Positions 42,749 to 51,523 of a DNA stretch of 64,000 nt are shown here, one piece after another. Positions within the stretch are counted from its first letter, which is position 1, and every line of letters begins with the position of its first letter. The notes under the pieces are model-generated. The model saw nothing but the letters and a program-made list of their open reading frames with translations, was not told the origin of the DNA and did not search any database. Position numbers and translations under genes: made by a program. This DNA is from Chryseobacterium taiwanense (GTDB lineage Bacteria > Bacteroidota > Bacteroidia > Flavobacteriales > Weeksellaceae): positions 1 through 64,000 of the forward strand of contig NZ_JWTA01000008.1 in the NCBI RefSeq assembly GCF_000813825.1, given 5' to 3'.

Positions 42749-43749
42749 TCTGGTTCAAATTCTGTGGTTTCCTCATCGTTTCCATACTCGGTTTTTACTT
42801 CATCAGCGGGAATTCCTATTTCAGTTAAATATTTTGAAAAAACAGCGGTTTGTCCGTGGGTGATATGTACTTTTTCCGCTTCGGTAGCTTTAATCGCTGA
42901 AATCAAGCCGGGCCAGTCGGCATGATCGCTTATTGCAAAACCTGCATCTGCACTTCTCCAACGTCTGGCTCCACGGATCTGCATCCAGCCGGAACAAATG
43001 GCATATGCCAAATTAGGGATTTTCTTCATCGCCGGATTGTCAATAAGAGCGGGTGGAAGGATCACTATTTTGCCGTTGAGGTGTTTTTTATCTTCACGGA
43101 GATCTACTGTTTTATAATTGGGTAATTGTATTCCTACACTTTCGTAGGCTTCATTTAGTTTCGCAATAGAGTAGTGGACATGGAGCTCATCCAGTCCTTC
43201 CAAAGCTTTCATGATTCTCTGCGATTTTCCTAATGAATAACCTATAAATACAGAGGTTTTACCATTAGATTTATTTTGCTCAACCCAATTCCGCATTTGC
43301 TGTTCCTGTTCCTCGACTGGAAGCCAATTGTAGATAGGAAGTCCAAACGTGCTTTCGGAAACGAATTCGTTACATCGTACAGATTCGAAAGGGGTGGAAA
43401 TTCCGTCATTCTGAATTTTATAATCACCAGAAACAACCGAAACATAACCTTTATATTCCATCCGGATCTGAGCAGAACCAATGATATGACCCGCAGGATG
43501 AAGGGATACTTTTACTCCGTTAATAGTAAGGATTTCACCATATTCCAGACTTTGACATTCAATTTCTTTTCCGATTCTGGAATGCAAAATAGGTCTGGTA
43601 AAGTGATGACACAGGTATTTTTTCATTCCGCTTCGGGCGTGATCGGCATGGCCATGGGTAATGACCGCTAAATCTACAGGCTTCCAAGGGTCAATATAAA
43701 ATTTACCCGGAATACAGTAAATGCCTTTAGGAGTGAATTTTAGGAGCAT
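42745..43749 (-). CDS. Ligase-associated DNA damage response exonuclease (SNM1/Artemis family)
   Basis: A 334-residue metallo-beta-lactamase/beta-CASP nuclease. The metal site HxHxDH is seen as THGHADHARSG, with HPAGHIIGSAQI and SGDYKIQND further on, and the C-terminal ISDHADWPGL and VHITHGQ. It is the first gene of the four-gene cassette; its stop overlaps the ligase ATG by 4 bp. It probably trims or resolves damaged or crosslinked DNA ends before ligation. Confidence 0.93.
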   Translation of the reverse strand: MLLKFTPKGIYCIPGKFYIDPWKPVDLAVITHGHADHARSGMKKYLCHHFTRPILHSRIGKEIECQSLEYGEILTINGVKVSLHPAGHIIGSAQIRMEYKGYVSVVSGDYKIQNDGISTPFESVRCNEFVSESTFGLPIYNWLPVEEQEQQMRNWVEQNKSNGKTSVFIGYSLGKSQRIMKALEGLDELHVHYSIAKLNEAYESVGIQLPNYKTVDLREDKKHLNGKIVILPPALIDNPAMKKIPNLAYAICSGWMQIRGARRWRSADAGFAISDHADWPGLISAIKATEAEKVHITHGQTAVFSKYLTEIGIPADEVKTEYGNDEETTEFEPE

Positions 43750-43762
43750 TTAAAATTCTTTC

Positions 43763-44278
43763 TTAGATTTCTAATTTTCCTTCTATACCCCCATCTTCAA
43801 TAGATTTTCCTGTAATAGCGGCAAAAATCATTTTGGACATCGCTACCAGCTTATTTTGTTTGGTTTCGTAATAGTATCCGTCATTTGGAGCTACTTTAAT
43901 AACACTGATACTTGGATCATCTTTTCCGTCAAACCATGCATTGGCAAAATCAGTCCAATATTTTTCAATAAGGGCTTTGTCTTGTGATACGGTAGCTTTT
44001 CCTTTAATGAGCATGTATTCATACTTGGAATGATTCATAAAATAGAGTTCTACATCAGAATCGGAGAATATTTCATGATTTTTATCGCTGTTTACATCGC
44101 TTAAAAACCAAAGATTTCCTTCAGTATCCACTTCTTGCAAAGCCATAGGACGGCTTTTGGTGTCACCATTTACATGAGTAGAGAAAAAACAGGTTCCTGA
44201 ACCTTCGGTTATGTGTTTGATTTTTTCAATTGCAACAGAACCGCTCAGATTTTCGTGGGGTGAAATTGAGTGTGACAT
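43763..44278 (-). CDS. Pyridoxamine 5'-phosphate oxidase-like general stress protein
   Basis: A 171-residue split-barrel flavin-binding-fold protein: GSGTCFFSTHVNGDTKSRPMA, LWFLSDVNSDKNHEI, YMLIKGKATVS and WTDFANAWFDGKDDPSI. This matches the general stress protein 26 type of the PNPOx-like family. It lies 13 bp before the exonuclease gene in transcription order and may be co-transcribed with the repair cassette. Enzymatic activity unknown. Confidence 0.88.
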   Translation of the reverse strand: MSHSISPHENLSGSVAIEKIKHITEGSGTCFFSTHVNGDTKSRPMALQEVDTEGNLWFLSDVNSDKNHEIFSDSDVELYFMNHSKYEYMLIKGKATVSQDKALIEKYWTDFANAWFDGKDDPSISVIKVAPNDGYYYETKQNKLVAMSKMIFAAITGKSIEDGGIEGKLEI

Positions 44279-44511
44279 AATAATAAAATTGTGATTAGTT
44301 CTTCCTATAAATCAACTATTATGCCTTTTGATTTTACAGGATATTGCTAAGCGAGAACTTTCTAAGTTTTTAACACATTAAAAAAGCACCGAACTTCAAA
44401 TAGTCTAATGTTTCTTTTTTGCTTTTATCTTTTAATGGAAAATAGATTTTAAACAAGCGGCTTAAAATTTGCAGTTTTTTTAAAAGTTTAATCAATATAA
44501 AACAAATAGTT

Positions 44512-44697
44512 ATGAATGTCAAACGTATTTTTGGAACTATACTAACGGTTCTTGGAATTGTTGGTTTACTTTATACCGGTTATGAATTGATTAATAAAAA
44601 TTCAGAATATACCACTTTAGGGGTGGTTGGAGTTCTTGGATTGATTTTCTTTTTCTCTGGAATTAGTCTGGTGAAAAACACAAAAGATGAAGATTAA
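44512..44697 (+). CDS. Small two-helix membrane protein
   Basis: A 61-residue protein with two hydrophobic helices (FGTILTVLGIVGLLYTGYEL and TLGVVGVLGLIFFFSGISLV) and a charged tail. The product is not recognised beyond a small membrane protein of Bacteroidetes type. It overlaps or nearly abuts the SemiSWEET gene and is probably co-transcribed with it. The 233 bp upstream contain no gene and no clear -7 consensus. Confidence 0.65.
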   Translation: MNVKRIFGTILTVLGIVGLLYTGYELINKNSEYTTLGVVGVLGLIFFFSGISLVKNTKDED

Positions 44698-44725
44698 TTT
44701 AGGAATAGATAAAAAGAAGACTGTA

Positions 44726-44986
44726 ATGATTAATGAGAATATTTTAGGAATTGTTGCCGGAACTCTAACTTCCCTTTCAATGCTTCCCCAGCTTATAAAA
44801 GTAATCAGAGAAAAAAATGCCAGTGATCTATCTTGGGTCATGATTCTCGTTCTTATTTTAGGACTTTCCTTATGGGTATGGTATGGATTTCTTAAAAATG
44901 AATTACCCATTATTTTTTCAAATGCTTTTGCTGTACTGGTAAATGTGTGTCTTTTTATTTGCTATTTTATGTATAAAAATAAATAA
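44726..44986 (+). CDS. SemiSWEET family sugar transporter
   Basis: An 86-residue triple-helix-bundle membrane protein. IVAGTLTSLSMLPQLIKVIREKNASDLSW carries the PQ-loop motif (LPQ) of SemiSWEETs, and WVWYGFLKNELPIIFSNAFAV holds the conserved Trp and Asn that line the sugar path. It works as a dimer moving small sugars. The ATG at 44726 gives the usual length; an in-frame ATG at 44687 would add 13 residues and overlap the preceding gene. Confidence 0.85.
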   Translation: MINENILGIVAGTLTSLSMLPQLIKVIREKNASDLSWVMILVLILGLSLWVWYGFLKNELPIIFSNAFAVLVNVCLFICYFMYKNK

Positions 44987-45024
44987 TGCGGATAAATAAA
45001 CGGCAAAGTTTTTAATGGTACAAT

Positions 45025-45426
45025 TTAATTTATTAAATCCAAGCATTTCAGTCGATCTAAAATAATCTTAACAACTGCTGAGGTTCTATTCCTATCATCA
45101 TGTGATATCCATTCGAATGATTCTATTTCATTGGAAGCAGCGAGTGAACCGGAATAGTCTGCAAAATAGCATGTCATTTTAACCCAAACGTCCGTTTCCT
45201 TGCCATCAGCAGGAGCTTCAAATATACCAAAATAGCGTATGGAGTGATCTGAAATTTCGACATTCAATTCTTCCATGATTTCTCTTTTCAGGCATTCTGT
45301 ATTGGATTCATAGGGTTCTCTTTTACCACCGGGCAAATAAAGATTGGTTTTCGATTTGGAAAGTGCGGTTAAAATCTTTTTTTCTGAAATGCAGATTAAT
45401 GCTACTTTATCTATTATGGTATTCAT
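45025..45426 (-). CDS. NUDIX hydrolase
   Basis: A 133-residue hydrolase. The NUDIX box runs from GGKREPYE through REIMEELNVEI (Gx5Ex7REUxEExGU), residues about 33-58, preceded by TNLYLPGG. It splits nucleoside-diphosphate-linked compounds; ADP-ribose or oxidised nucleotides are common substrates. Single minus-strand gene 40 bp after the RibD-like gene. Confidence 0.9.
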   Translation of the reverse strand: MNTIIDKVALICISEKKILTALSKSKTNLYLPGGKREPYESNTECLKREIMEELNVEISDHSIRYFGIFEAPADGKETDVWVKMTCYFADYSGSLAASNEIESFEWISHDDRNRTSAVVKIILDRLKCLDLIN

Positions 45427-45466
45427 GTTACTTTATATTGTTAAAATCGAATTATAAAAGAACAAA

Positions 45467-46012
45467 TTACTTAGGTTCAAAGTAAAGAATGGTAGCACCG
45501 CCCTCAAAATTTTTAGTTTTTGTATGTTTAAGAAGCATTCTTTGATTAATGTCCTTAAATAGTGGTAAACCATTACCTGCAATGACGGGATGGATACACA
45601 ATTGAAGTTCATCGATGAGACCAAGCTGAAGAAGTTGAATGATAATACTTCGGCTACCGACCAAAATATCTTTACCAGGTTGATTTTTTATGGCTACCAC
45701 AGTCTCTTGAAGGGATGTTTGGGACAGAGTTGCACTATCCCATCCTGTAGTTTCCAACGAATGGGAAAAAACGAATTTCGGAATTTTATCAATGGCAACA
45801 GCAAAATCATCCATAGATTTTTCACCGCTAGGATGTTCCAACAATTCTTGCCAGTATTGCATCAGCTGATAGGTGATTCTGCCGTACAAGATTACACCTG
45901 CATTCAACAAGAGATTCTCATAATGCTGATGGATTTCTTTATCTGGTGTGATGGCTGTATGATCACAAAATCCATCTATAGTCATATTGATTGCTGCAAT
46001 TACTTTTCTCAT
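45467..46012 (-). CDS. Dihydrofolate reductase family protein (RibD C-terminal-like)
   Basis: A 181-residue protein of the DHFR/RibD reductase fold: RKVIAAINMTIDGFCDHTAI, the GVILYGRITYQLMQYWQ helix, FVFSHSLETTGWDSAT, DILVGSRSIIIQLLQLGLIDEL and HPVIAGNGLPLF. Such YwjB/YyaP-type proteins are common and their substrate is unknown. The start is 3 bp from the end of the ClC gene, giving a likely two-gene unit with it. Confidence 0.88.
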   Translation of the reverse strand: MRKVIAAINMTIDGFCDHTAITPDKEIHQHYENLLLNAGVILYGRITYQLMQYWQELLEHPSGEKSMDDFAVAIDKIPKFVFSHSLETTGWDSATLSQTSLQETVVAIKNQPGKDILVGSRSIIIQLLQLGLIDELQLCIHPVIAGNGLPLFKDINQRMLLKHTKTKNFEGGATILYFEPK

Positions 46013-46014
46013 TT

Positions 46015-47301
46015 TTAATGATGGGCAATCTCCTTATAGGTGTACACATTATAAGGATAGATCTTTTTTGCAAGCATTTTGGAAATAACACTTGCGATTA
46101 ATAAAGGAAATAATAACAAATGACCGGATGGTACAATACTGGCAATAATGAAAATAGCAGTAAAAGGCGCATGAATAGCAGCTGAAAGCATAGCAGCAGC
46201 ACCAAATAATGCAAAATTTATAATAATAAGATGAGCACCAAAGTAATGGTTACAAAACTGCGCGAAAACAACTCCTAAAAAGGCTCCCGTCACAATACTG
46301 GGAGCAAAAACGCCTCCGTCACCACCGGCTCCAAGAGTGAGTGATGCTGCTAAAGGTTTAATGAAAATAAACAGCAGTAGAGGGAGAAAATAAGCCATAT
46401 TTACAGAATCATGTAAACTGCTTTCCAGAATTTTGCCAAGTCCGTGATAGCTATCTCCATAAAGAGCGGGAAGGAAAAAGATAAATCCTCCAACCGTTAT
46501 GGCACCTAAATTAACACGAATAAAATTATTCTTTATTGTTCCAAAAAATGTTTTGGCATAAATGACAATCTTTGTGAAGTAGAGTGCCAGAAATCCACCA
46601 ATTAATCCTAATACGGCTACAAAGGGGAGAGCTTCCCAGTGCCATTCTTTTACTTCAAAAGGAAGTAGTGAACTGGAGTCAATATAATGAACAAATAGTT
46701 GAGCAATAAGCATAGAACAAATTCCACTAATCACCAGACTCTTACTATACTTACGTGCGATAACTTCAAAGGCAAATAGAAAACCACCAAGAGCACTTCC
46801 GAATAATAAGGTCACTCCGGCAATTACTCCGGCGCAGATGAGTTCCGTTTTATATGCCCATGCAGAATGCAAATGTTTATAAGCCTGATTTCCGACTGTG
46901 GCAGTTGCTACCACTGTAGATACTTCAACACCGGTAGAGCCTCCAAAAATTACAGTCAGAAAACCATTGATGTAATGGGATGGAACTTTAAAAAAGGGTA
47001 AATGATCCTTACGGGTTTCCAATGTGGTGTATATTTCTTTAATCCCTTTATTTTTTCTGTTCTGAAAGATATACTTACGTAAGAAATAAATAATCGTTAT
47101 ACCTATACTTGGAAAAATGATTAATAGCCTGTTGTCGAATGTGATCAGTCTTTCAAATAAATGATCCTGCACATAACCAGTTAAATGTTTGAAACTATAG
47201 GCTAATAAGCAGCAAACAATACTTACAAGAATCGAGCTTATAATGAGTTTTATATAGCTATATCGAATGATTTTTTTTCTGTGTGTACTATCTTTTTGCA
47301 T
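46015..47301 (-). CDS. ClC-type voltage-gated chloride channel/antiporter
   Basis: A 428-residue membrane protein. Signature regions of ClC proteins: GGSTGVEVSTVVA, where the gating glutamate of GREGP is retained in position, GSALGGFLFAFEVI, and GAGGDGGVFAPSIVTGAFLG (the GxFxP loop). The gating Glu suggests a Cl-/H+ exchanger rather than a pure channel, an inference. No cytoplasmic CBS domain. First gene of a minus-strand pair with the RibD-like gene. Confidence 0.9.
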   Translation of the reverse strand: MQKDSTHRKKIIRYSYIKLIISSILVSIVCCLLAYSFKHLTGYVQDHLFERLITFDNRLLIIFPSIGITIIYFLRKYIFQNRKNKGIKEIYTTLETRKDHLPFFKVPSHYINGFLTVIFGGSTGVEVSTVVATATVGNQAYKHLHSAWAYKTELICAGVIAGVTLLFGSALGGFLFAFEVIARKYSKSLVISGICSMLIAQLFVHYIDSSSLLPFEVKEWHWEALPFVAVLGLIGGFLALYFTKIVIYAKTFFGTIKNNFIRVNLGAITVGGFIFFLPALYGDSYHGLGKILESSLHDSVNMAYFLPLLLFIFIKPLAASLTLGAGGDGGVFAPSIVTGAFLGVVFAQFCNHYFGAHLIIINFALFGAAAMLSAAIHAPFTAIFIIASIVPSGHLLLFPLLIASVISKMLAKKIYPYNVYTYKEIAHH

Positions 47302-47510
47302 CCCATTTCATTTATAATTGATACAAAGGTACGGGATATTTTAATTAGAGAACATCTGAGTAAATGGAAAAGAATTTCCCCTTTATTTGTACTGAGATTT
47401 GTTCATAATGTCTTCGGTGCAGATTTATTTTATTCCTTTTTTTGAAAGAAAGATGTAAAGTTGTTTGTTTCATAGTAGCACATTATTTGTAGCTCTTTTA
47501 AAAAAACAAC

Positions 47511-48374
47511 ATGCAAAAAGAGACTAAAAAAAAGATTCGACCTTTGCAAAAGCAAAACCGACCCGGTGTAGAAAAAAATATGAATCCCCTTCCTGAAACT
47601 GCTCCCTTAGCGTATCCTAAAGAAGGAAAGTTAAAGAATAAAGTAGCTTTAATTACAGGGGGAGATAGTGGAATAGGAAAAGCGGTCGCATTACTATTTG
47701 CTAAAGAAGGTGCAGATATTATTATCGCTTATCTGAATGAAACAAAAGAGGCAAAACAGACCCAAATGGAAGTTGAAGCATTTTCCCGGACATGTACTTT
47801 GATAAAAGGCGACTTGGGAAAAGAGAACCATTGTAAAAAAGTCATTGAAAACAGTATCAAAATTCATAAGAAAATTGATATTATCATCAACAACGCAGGA
47901 CTTCATTGGGAAGCCGATTCTATTGAGAAAATTAGTACGGAACAATTGCTGACGACTTTCCAGAACAATTTTTTCTCCTATTTCTGGATTACAAAATATG
48001 CAATGCAATACCTTAAAAAAGGTTCCAGTATCATCAATACTTCTTCAGTCACTGCCTATAGAGGGAGTCCAAAACTGATCGATTATTCAGCAACAAAAGG
48101 GGCTATAATTTCATTTACGAGAAGTTTATCCGCGAATCTTATGGATAAAGGTATCAGAGTAAACGCGGTGGCTCCAGGTCCGGTTTGGACTCCGTTGATT
48201 GCATCTTCATTTAAACCTAAGAAAAACTCGGAATTTGGAAGTGATTCCCCTATGAAGCGTGCAGGAATGCCTAACGAAATTGCGCCGTGTTTTCTTTTTT
48301 TGGCGTGTGACGATTCTCAATTCATCAGCGGTCAAGTTCTGCATCCTAACGGAGGAGAGATTGTAAACGGGTAA
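47511..48374 (+). CDS. SDR family oxidoreductase (YghA/GSP39-like)
   Basis: A 287-residue short-chain dehydrogenase with a basic 40-residue N-terminal extension. Cofactor loop TGGDSGIGKAVA, NNAGLHW, catalytic Ser in TSSVTA and YSATKGA (Tyr and Lys), and the C-terminal SGQVLHPNGGEIVNG. It belongs to the stress-induced YghA/GSP39 class and is paralogous to the SDR at 54995. It leads into the Crp/Fnr region; a hairpin with perfect 7-bp stem (48400-48418) follows. Confidence 0.9.
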   Translation: MQKETKKKIRPLQKQNRPGVEKNMNPLPETAPLAYPKEGKLKNKVALITGGDSGIGKAVALLFAKEGADIIIAYLNETKEAKQTQMEVEAFSRTCTLIKGDLGKENHCKKVIENSIKIHKKIDIIINNAGLHWEADSIEKISTEQLLTTFQNNFFSYFWITKYAMQYLKKGSSIINTSSVTAYRGSPKLIDYSATKGAIISFTRSLSANLMDKGIRVNAVAPGPVWTPLIASSFKPKKNSEFGSDSPMKRAGMPNEIAPCFLFLACDDSQFISGQVLHPNGGEIVNG

Positions 48375-48421
48375 TTATTTCTATGTATACACTTGACAAC
48401 TATAGCTTGTTGCTATAGAAC

Positions 48422-48467
48422 TTATGATTGTAATCATAAATTTTCGTGAAGTCTTTATCTATTTTTG
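48422..48467 (+). promoter_or_regulatory. Crp/Fnr box promoter 1
   Basis: TTATGA-N6-TCATAA at 48422-48439, then 20 bp to the -7 box TATTTTTG (48460-48467). It precedes the Crp/Fnr gene at 48581, implying feedback by one of these regulators. Confidence 0.8.
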
Positions 48468-48580
48468 GGGATCGATTAAGAAACATTATTGTTGAAGTAA
48501 TCAACGTTTGCAGGATATGTTATGCAATTCTAATGTTTTTGTTTTATATAAATTAATAATAAAACTTTTAGCCTTCAAAA

Positions 48581-49177
48581 ATGATATTTAATGAAGAACT
48601 TTTGCTTTCATTAGGAGCAGAAATGCAAACTTATAAAGCAAATGAGGTAATATTCACGGAAGGTGGACAACCTAATTATTTTTATCAAATAAAGCACGGA
48701 AGTGTAAAGCTGAATAATTACCATGAAGATGGAAGAGAGTTTATTCACAGTGTTCCCTTTAAAGGACATTGTTTTGGAGAGACATTTTTATTTTCAGAAG
48801 TGCCTTACCCTATAAACGCCATTGCGCTGGAAGATTCTGATATTTTAAAACTTCCAAAACTGAAATGCCTTGAGTTTTTGAAAAAATGTCCGAAATCTTT
48901 GTGGGATTTGTATACCTATACTGCCGAAAGAATGTATTACAGATACATTATGCTCAATAATCTTTCCGTAAGCAATCCTTTGCTAAGGGTAAGACAGCTA
49001 ATGGATTGTTTGAAAAATTACCATCAGTATAGTGAACCTTTTTCTTATCAGATTCCCTTTACAAGACAACAGTTAGCTTCTCTTACGGGGTTGAGAATTG
49101 AAACTGTCATCCGTGTGGTAAAAAAAATGGAAAAGGAAAAAATGGTCAAAATAGAACTTGGGAAAATTTTCTATTAG
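48581..49177 (+). CDS. Crp/Fnr family regulator, tandem copy 1
   Basis: A 198-residue regulator: a beta-roll with VIFTEGGQPNYFYQIKHGSV and NNYHEDGREFIHS, the GETFLFSEVPYPINAIALED turn, a dimer helix, and an HTH of IPFTRQQLASLTGLRIETVIR. Same length and layout as the copies at 49754 and 50400. No cysteine cluster for Fe-S binding. It has a Crp box at the class II position in its own promoter, so autoregulation is likely. Confidence 0.9.
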   Translation: MIFNEELLLSLGAEMQTYKANEVIFTEGGQPNYFYQIKHGSVKLNNYHEDGREFIHSVPFKGHCFGETFLFSEVPYPINAIALEDSDILKLPKLKCLEFLKKCPKSLWDLYTYTAERMYYRYIMLNNLSVSNPLLRVRQLMDCLKNYHQYSEPFSYQIPFTRQQLASLTGLRIETVIRVVKKMEKEKMVKIELGKIFY

Positions 49178-49227
49178 ATTTGGTGTTGTATTTGTGATAG
49201 AAGAATTTTTATTTTTCATTCTCTTTT

Positions 49228-49273
49228 TATGATTGAAATCATAAGATAAACAGAAAATAATGCATTAAATTTG
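49228..49273 (+). promoter_or_regulatory. Crp/Fnr box promoter 2
   Basis: TTATGA-N6-TCATAA at 49228-49245 and -7 box TAAATTTG at 49266-49273, again 20 bp apart. It drives the lipoprotein gene at 49300 and probably the two Crp/Fnr genes beyond. Confidence 0.8.
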
Positions 49274-49299
49274 ATAATAACACCACAAAATTTAATATT

Positions 49300-49518
49300 A
49301 TGAAATCTACTGTATTATTCTCAGCTCTATTTTTGACTATATTTTGGAGTTGTAAAAAGGAAACTGTGTATAAGAGTACTTCTATTCAGGATACAATTAT
49401 TACTCCTGATACCCTAATCAAAGATGATACATTAGTGGTTCGGGACACTTTAAAAGCAGGTTCGGATACCGTTAGATATCGTAAAGACAGTATCGTGAAA
49501 GTCAAAAAAATAAAGTAA
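49300..49518 (+). CDS. Small lipoprotein, unrecognised
   Basis: A 72-residue protein with a lipoprotein leader ending TIFWSC (Cys18). The mature part is rich in D, T, K and V with repeated DTL/DT elements (DTIITPDTLIKDDTLVVRDTL) and a basic C-terminus. No fold can be named. The N-terminal CKKET and the DT-rich tail recall the leader of the DUF4142 lipoprotein at 62127. Its promoter belongs to the Crp box group. Confidence 0.65.
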   Translation: MKSTVLFSALFLTIFWSCKKETVYKSTSIQDTIITPDTLIKDDTLVVRDTLKAGSDTVRYRKDSIVKVKKIK

Positions 49519-49753
49519 AATTCTTCATGGAGGTTTTTTAAATGTAATCTTCATTTTTGACTTATATTTTTCTGAGTTTTTATATTATCTATGAACTTTT
49601 TGAATAGAATTTTGTCTATTTTATTGTTTTACCTACTATTTATTGTTTTTTTTATATTCAAATTTAACTTTAGTTAACAATATGAAGGTGTAATATTTGT
49701 ATTCAGACTTAAAAGTTCCCTGTATTTATTCTTATAACATTAAAAAAGCTATT

Positions 49754-50350
49754 ATGGTTATTGAAGAAAATCTGTTGTATTCAATGGGAGCAAGTATTAC
49801 TACATATGCACCTGCAGAGTCTATTTTTACGGAAGGAGACTGGCCTGCATTTTATTTCCAGATTATAAAAGGCGAGGTAAAACTCAATAATTACAATGAG
49901 GAAGGGAAGGAGACGATACAAATTATCATCGAAGATGGTCAGAGTATTGGAGAATCTTTATTGTTTATGGAAAAATTTTACCCTATTAACGCCATAGCAA
50001 TTACAGAATGTCAAATCTTAAAACTTCCCCGAAAAGCATTTCTTGATTTATTAAGGGAAGATGCAGAAGTTTCTTATGAAATGAACAAATGTCTTTCTCA
50101 AAGATTGTATTTTAAACTGATCATGACTCAGAATCTCTCTTCTCAAAGTCCTATGGTAAAGTTAATGGCATTGATGGATTATCTTAAAAGTTTTGCGATG
50201 GATCAGCAGCAATATTCATTTAAAATTCCATTAACTCGCCAACAAATGGCAGGATTAACAGGGCTTTGTGTGGAAACAACCATACGGACAATAAAAGGAA
50301 TGGAAAGAGCCAGACTTCTCAAAATAGAAGATCGAAAAATATTATACTAA
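49754..50350 (+). CDS. Crp/Fnr family regulator, tandem copy 2
   Basis: A 198-residue paralogue: SIFTEGDWPAFYFQIIKGEV, NNYNEEGKETIQI, GESLLFMEKFYPINAIAITE, HTH IPLTRQQMAGLTGLCVETTIR. The start ATG 49754 matches the length of the other two copies; a TTG at 49697 in frame would add 19 unconserved residues. The 235-bp gap before it has no Crp box and only weak -7 matches, so it may be read from the promoter at 49228. Confidence 0.88.
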   Translation: MVIEENLLYSMGASITTYAPAESIFTEGDWPAFYFQIIKGEVKLNNYNEEGKETIQIIIEDGQSIGESLLFMEKFYPINAIAITECQILKLPRKAFLDLLREDAEVSYEMNKCLSQRLYFKLIMTQNLSSQSPMVKLMALMDYLKSFAMDQQQYSFKIPLTRQQMAGLTGLCVETTIRTIKGMERARLLKIEDRKILY

Positions 50351-50399
50351 AATTTTTTATGCTAAAAATAGAGTCTCCTCAATTTTAAATTAAAATACA

Positions 50400-51014
50400 A
50401 TGAAAACAAAAAGCTGTATGAACATCGATGAATCGCTTTTGTATTCATGGGGTGGTGAGACGAAAATCTTTAAAAAAGGACAAATGGTTTTTAGCGAGGG
50501 AGATCAGGTGTCGTATTATTTCCAGATTACGGAAGGGAAGGTAAAGCTGAATAATTATAATGAAGAAGGTAAAGAGTTTATTCACAACATTCTGGGGAAA
50601 AAGCAGAGTTTTGGAGATTCTCTTATTTTTTTAGATAAGCTGTATCCAATGAATGCTGTTTGCCTGGTTCCTACAGAAATCATAAGGCTTCCCAAAAACA
50701 ATTTTATAGATCTGTTGGAAAAACATCCGGATATTTCAATGGAAATGAACCATTGTTTATCTCAAAGGCTATACTATAAACTGGTGATGATGCAAAATAT
50801 GGCATCCCTAAACCCTTCTATAAGATTAAAAGGCCTCTTGGATTATCTTAGAAGCTTTCATGATAATGATTGCGAATATTGTTTCCCGGTAGAGCTTACA
50901 AGACAGCAAATTGCAAATTTAGTGGGGCTTCGTGTAGAAACAGTAATCAGAGCCTTGAAAAAAATGGAGAAGGAAGGGAAAATCAAAATAGAAAACAGAA
51001 AAATTTTATATTAA
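50400..51014 (+). CDS. Crp/Fnr family regulator, tandem copy 3
   Basis: A 204-residue paralogue: MVFSEGDQVSYYFQITEGKV, NNYNEEGKEFIHN, GDSLIFLDKLYPMNAVCLVP, HTH VELTRQQIANLVGLRVETVIR. An internal ATG at 50418 would give exactly 198 residues as in copies 1 and 2; the upstream ATG is kept as it has the usual A-rich leader. It lies 49 bp after copy 2. Three adjacent homologous activators suggest recent duplication and division of labour over one DNA site type. Confidence 0.88.
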   Translation: MKTKSCMNIDESLLYSWGGETKIFKKGQMVFSEGDQVSYYFQITEGKVKLNNYNEEGKEFIHNILGKKQSFGDSLIFLDKLYPMNAVCLVPTEIIRLPKNNFIDLLEKHPDISMEMNHCLSQRLYYKLVMMQNMASLNPSIRLKGLLDYLRSFHDNDCEYCFPVELTRQQIANLVGLRVETVIRALKKMEKEGKIKIENRKILY

Positions 51015-51027
51015 TAATCTATTTTTT

Positions 51028-51073
51028 TTATGACTGAAATCATAAAATAGTGAATTATTAAGCTGTACATTTA
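51028..51073 (+). promoter_or_regulatory. Crp/Fnr box promoter 3 (no adjacent gene)
   Basis: TTATGA-N6-TCATAA at 51028-51045 and, 20 bp on, TACATTTA (51066-51073), one mismatch from TAnnTTTG. The next gene begins 450 bp downstream, beyond a terminator. Confidence 0.65.
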
Positions 51074-51079
51074 AACTAG

Positions 51080-51495
51080 CAACAAATCAGAGCTTTAGAT
51101 AGAGTATTGATACGTTTTTACTTCTAACTAGTTTTTCATATCAATCATACTAAATAATTTTTAGCAGGTAAGATAGCAGAACGATCATCGCTATTACCTT
51201 TTAAATAAATTATAATTCTGGAGGAGGGAATTATTATTCAAAGCAAAGTACACAGAGAATACACAATTATGATTTCTCAGAATCTATATACAGGGCTTTG
51301 AAAAGAAGACAAAATTCATAATTCTTTTAACAATGATTGCCTCTTTATAGATAAGAAGTAAAGGGGTAGTCGTTTATAAATCTTAGATGATCTTATTAAA
51401 ATAGAGGGGCTTTTATCAATTTTGATGTAAAAAATAAAATTAATACACCACTTGATATATACTGGAGCCATATAGAATTCTCTATATGGCTTTTT
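51080..51495 (+). ncRNA. Possible untranslated transcript from Crp/Fnr box promoter 3
   Basis: No frame longer than some tens of codons with coding character lies here. The stretch runs from a predicted start near 51080 to a strong terminator at 51466. A hairpin at 51212-51234 (ATAATTC / GAATTAT) exposes a GGAGGAGG loop. It could be a regulatory RNA or simply a long leader cut by an attenuator. Confidence 0.35.
51466..51495 (+). terminator. Terminator/attenuator before the catalase operon
   Basis: A perfect 11-bp stem (51466-51476 with 51481-51491) and a 4-base loop, followed by T residues. It lies 29 bp before the ATG at 51524. Confidence 0.8.
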
Positions 51496-51523
51496 GCTTC
51501 CATAACCACGAATACTCAGCACT

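Noticed and set aside
44687..44725. Longer SemiSWEET start at 44687
   Set aside because: It would add 13 charged residues before the first helix and overlap the preceding gene; 44726 gives normal family length. Not fully excluded.
51126..51133. Fourth AACTAGTT operator
   Set aside because: Only the 8-bp core matches; outer bases and the -7 box at the fixed distance are missing.
51267..51284. Sixth Crp box at TTATGATTTCTCAGAATC
   Set aside because: Only one half-site matches and no -7 box lies 20 bp downstream.
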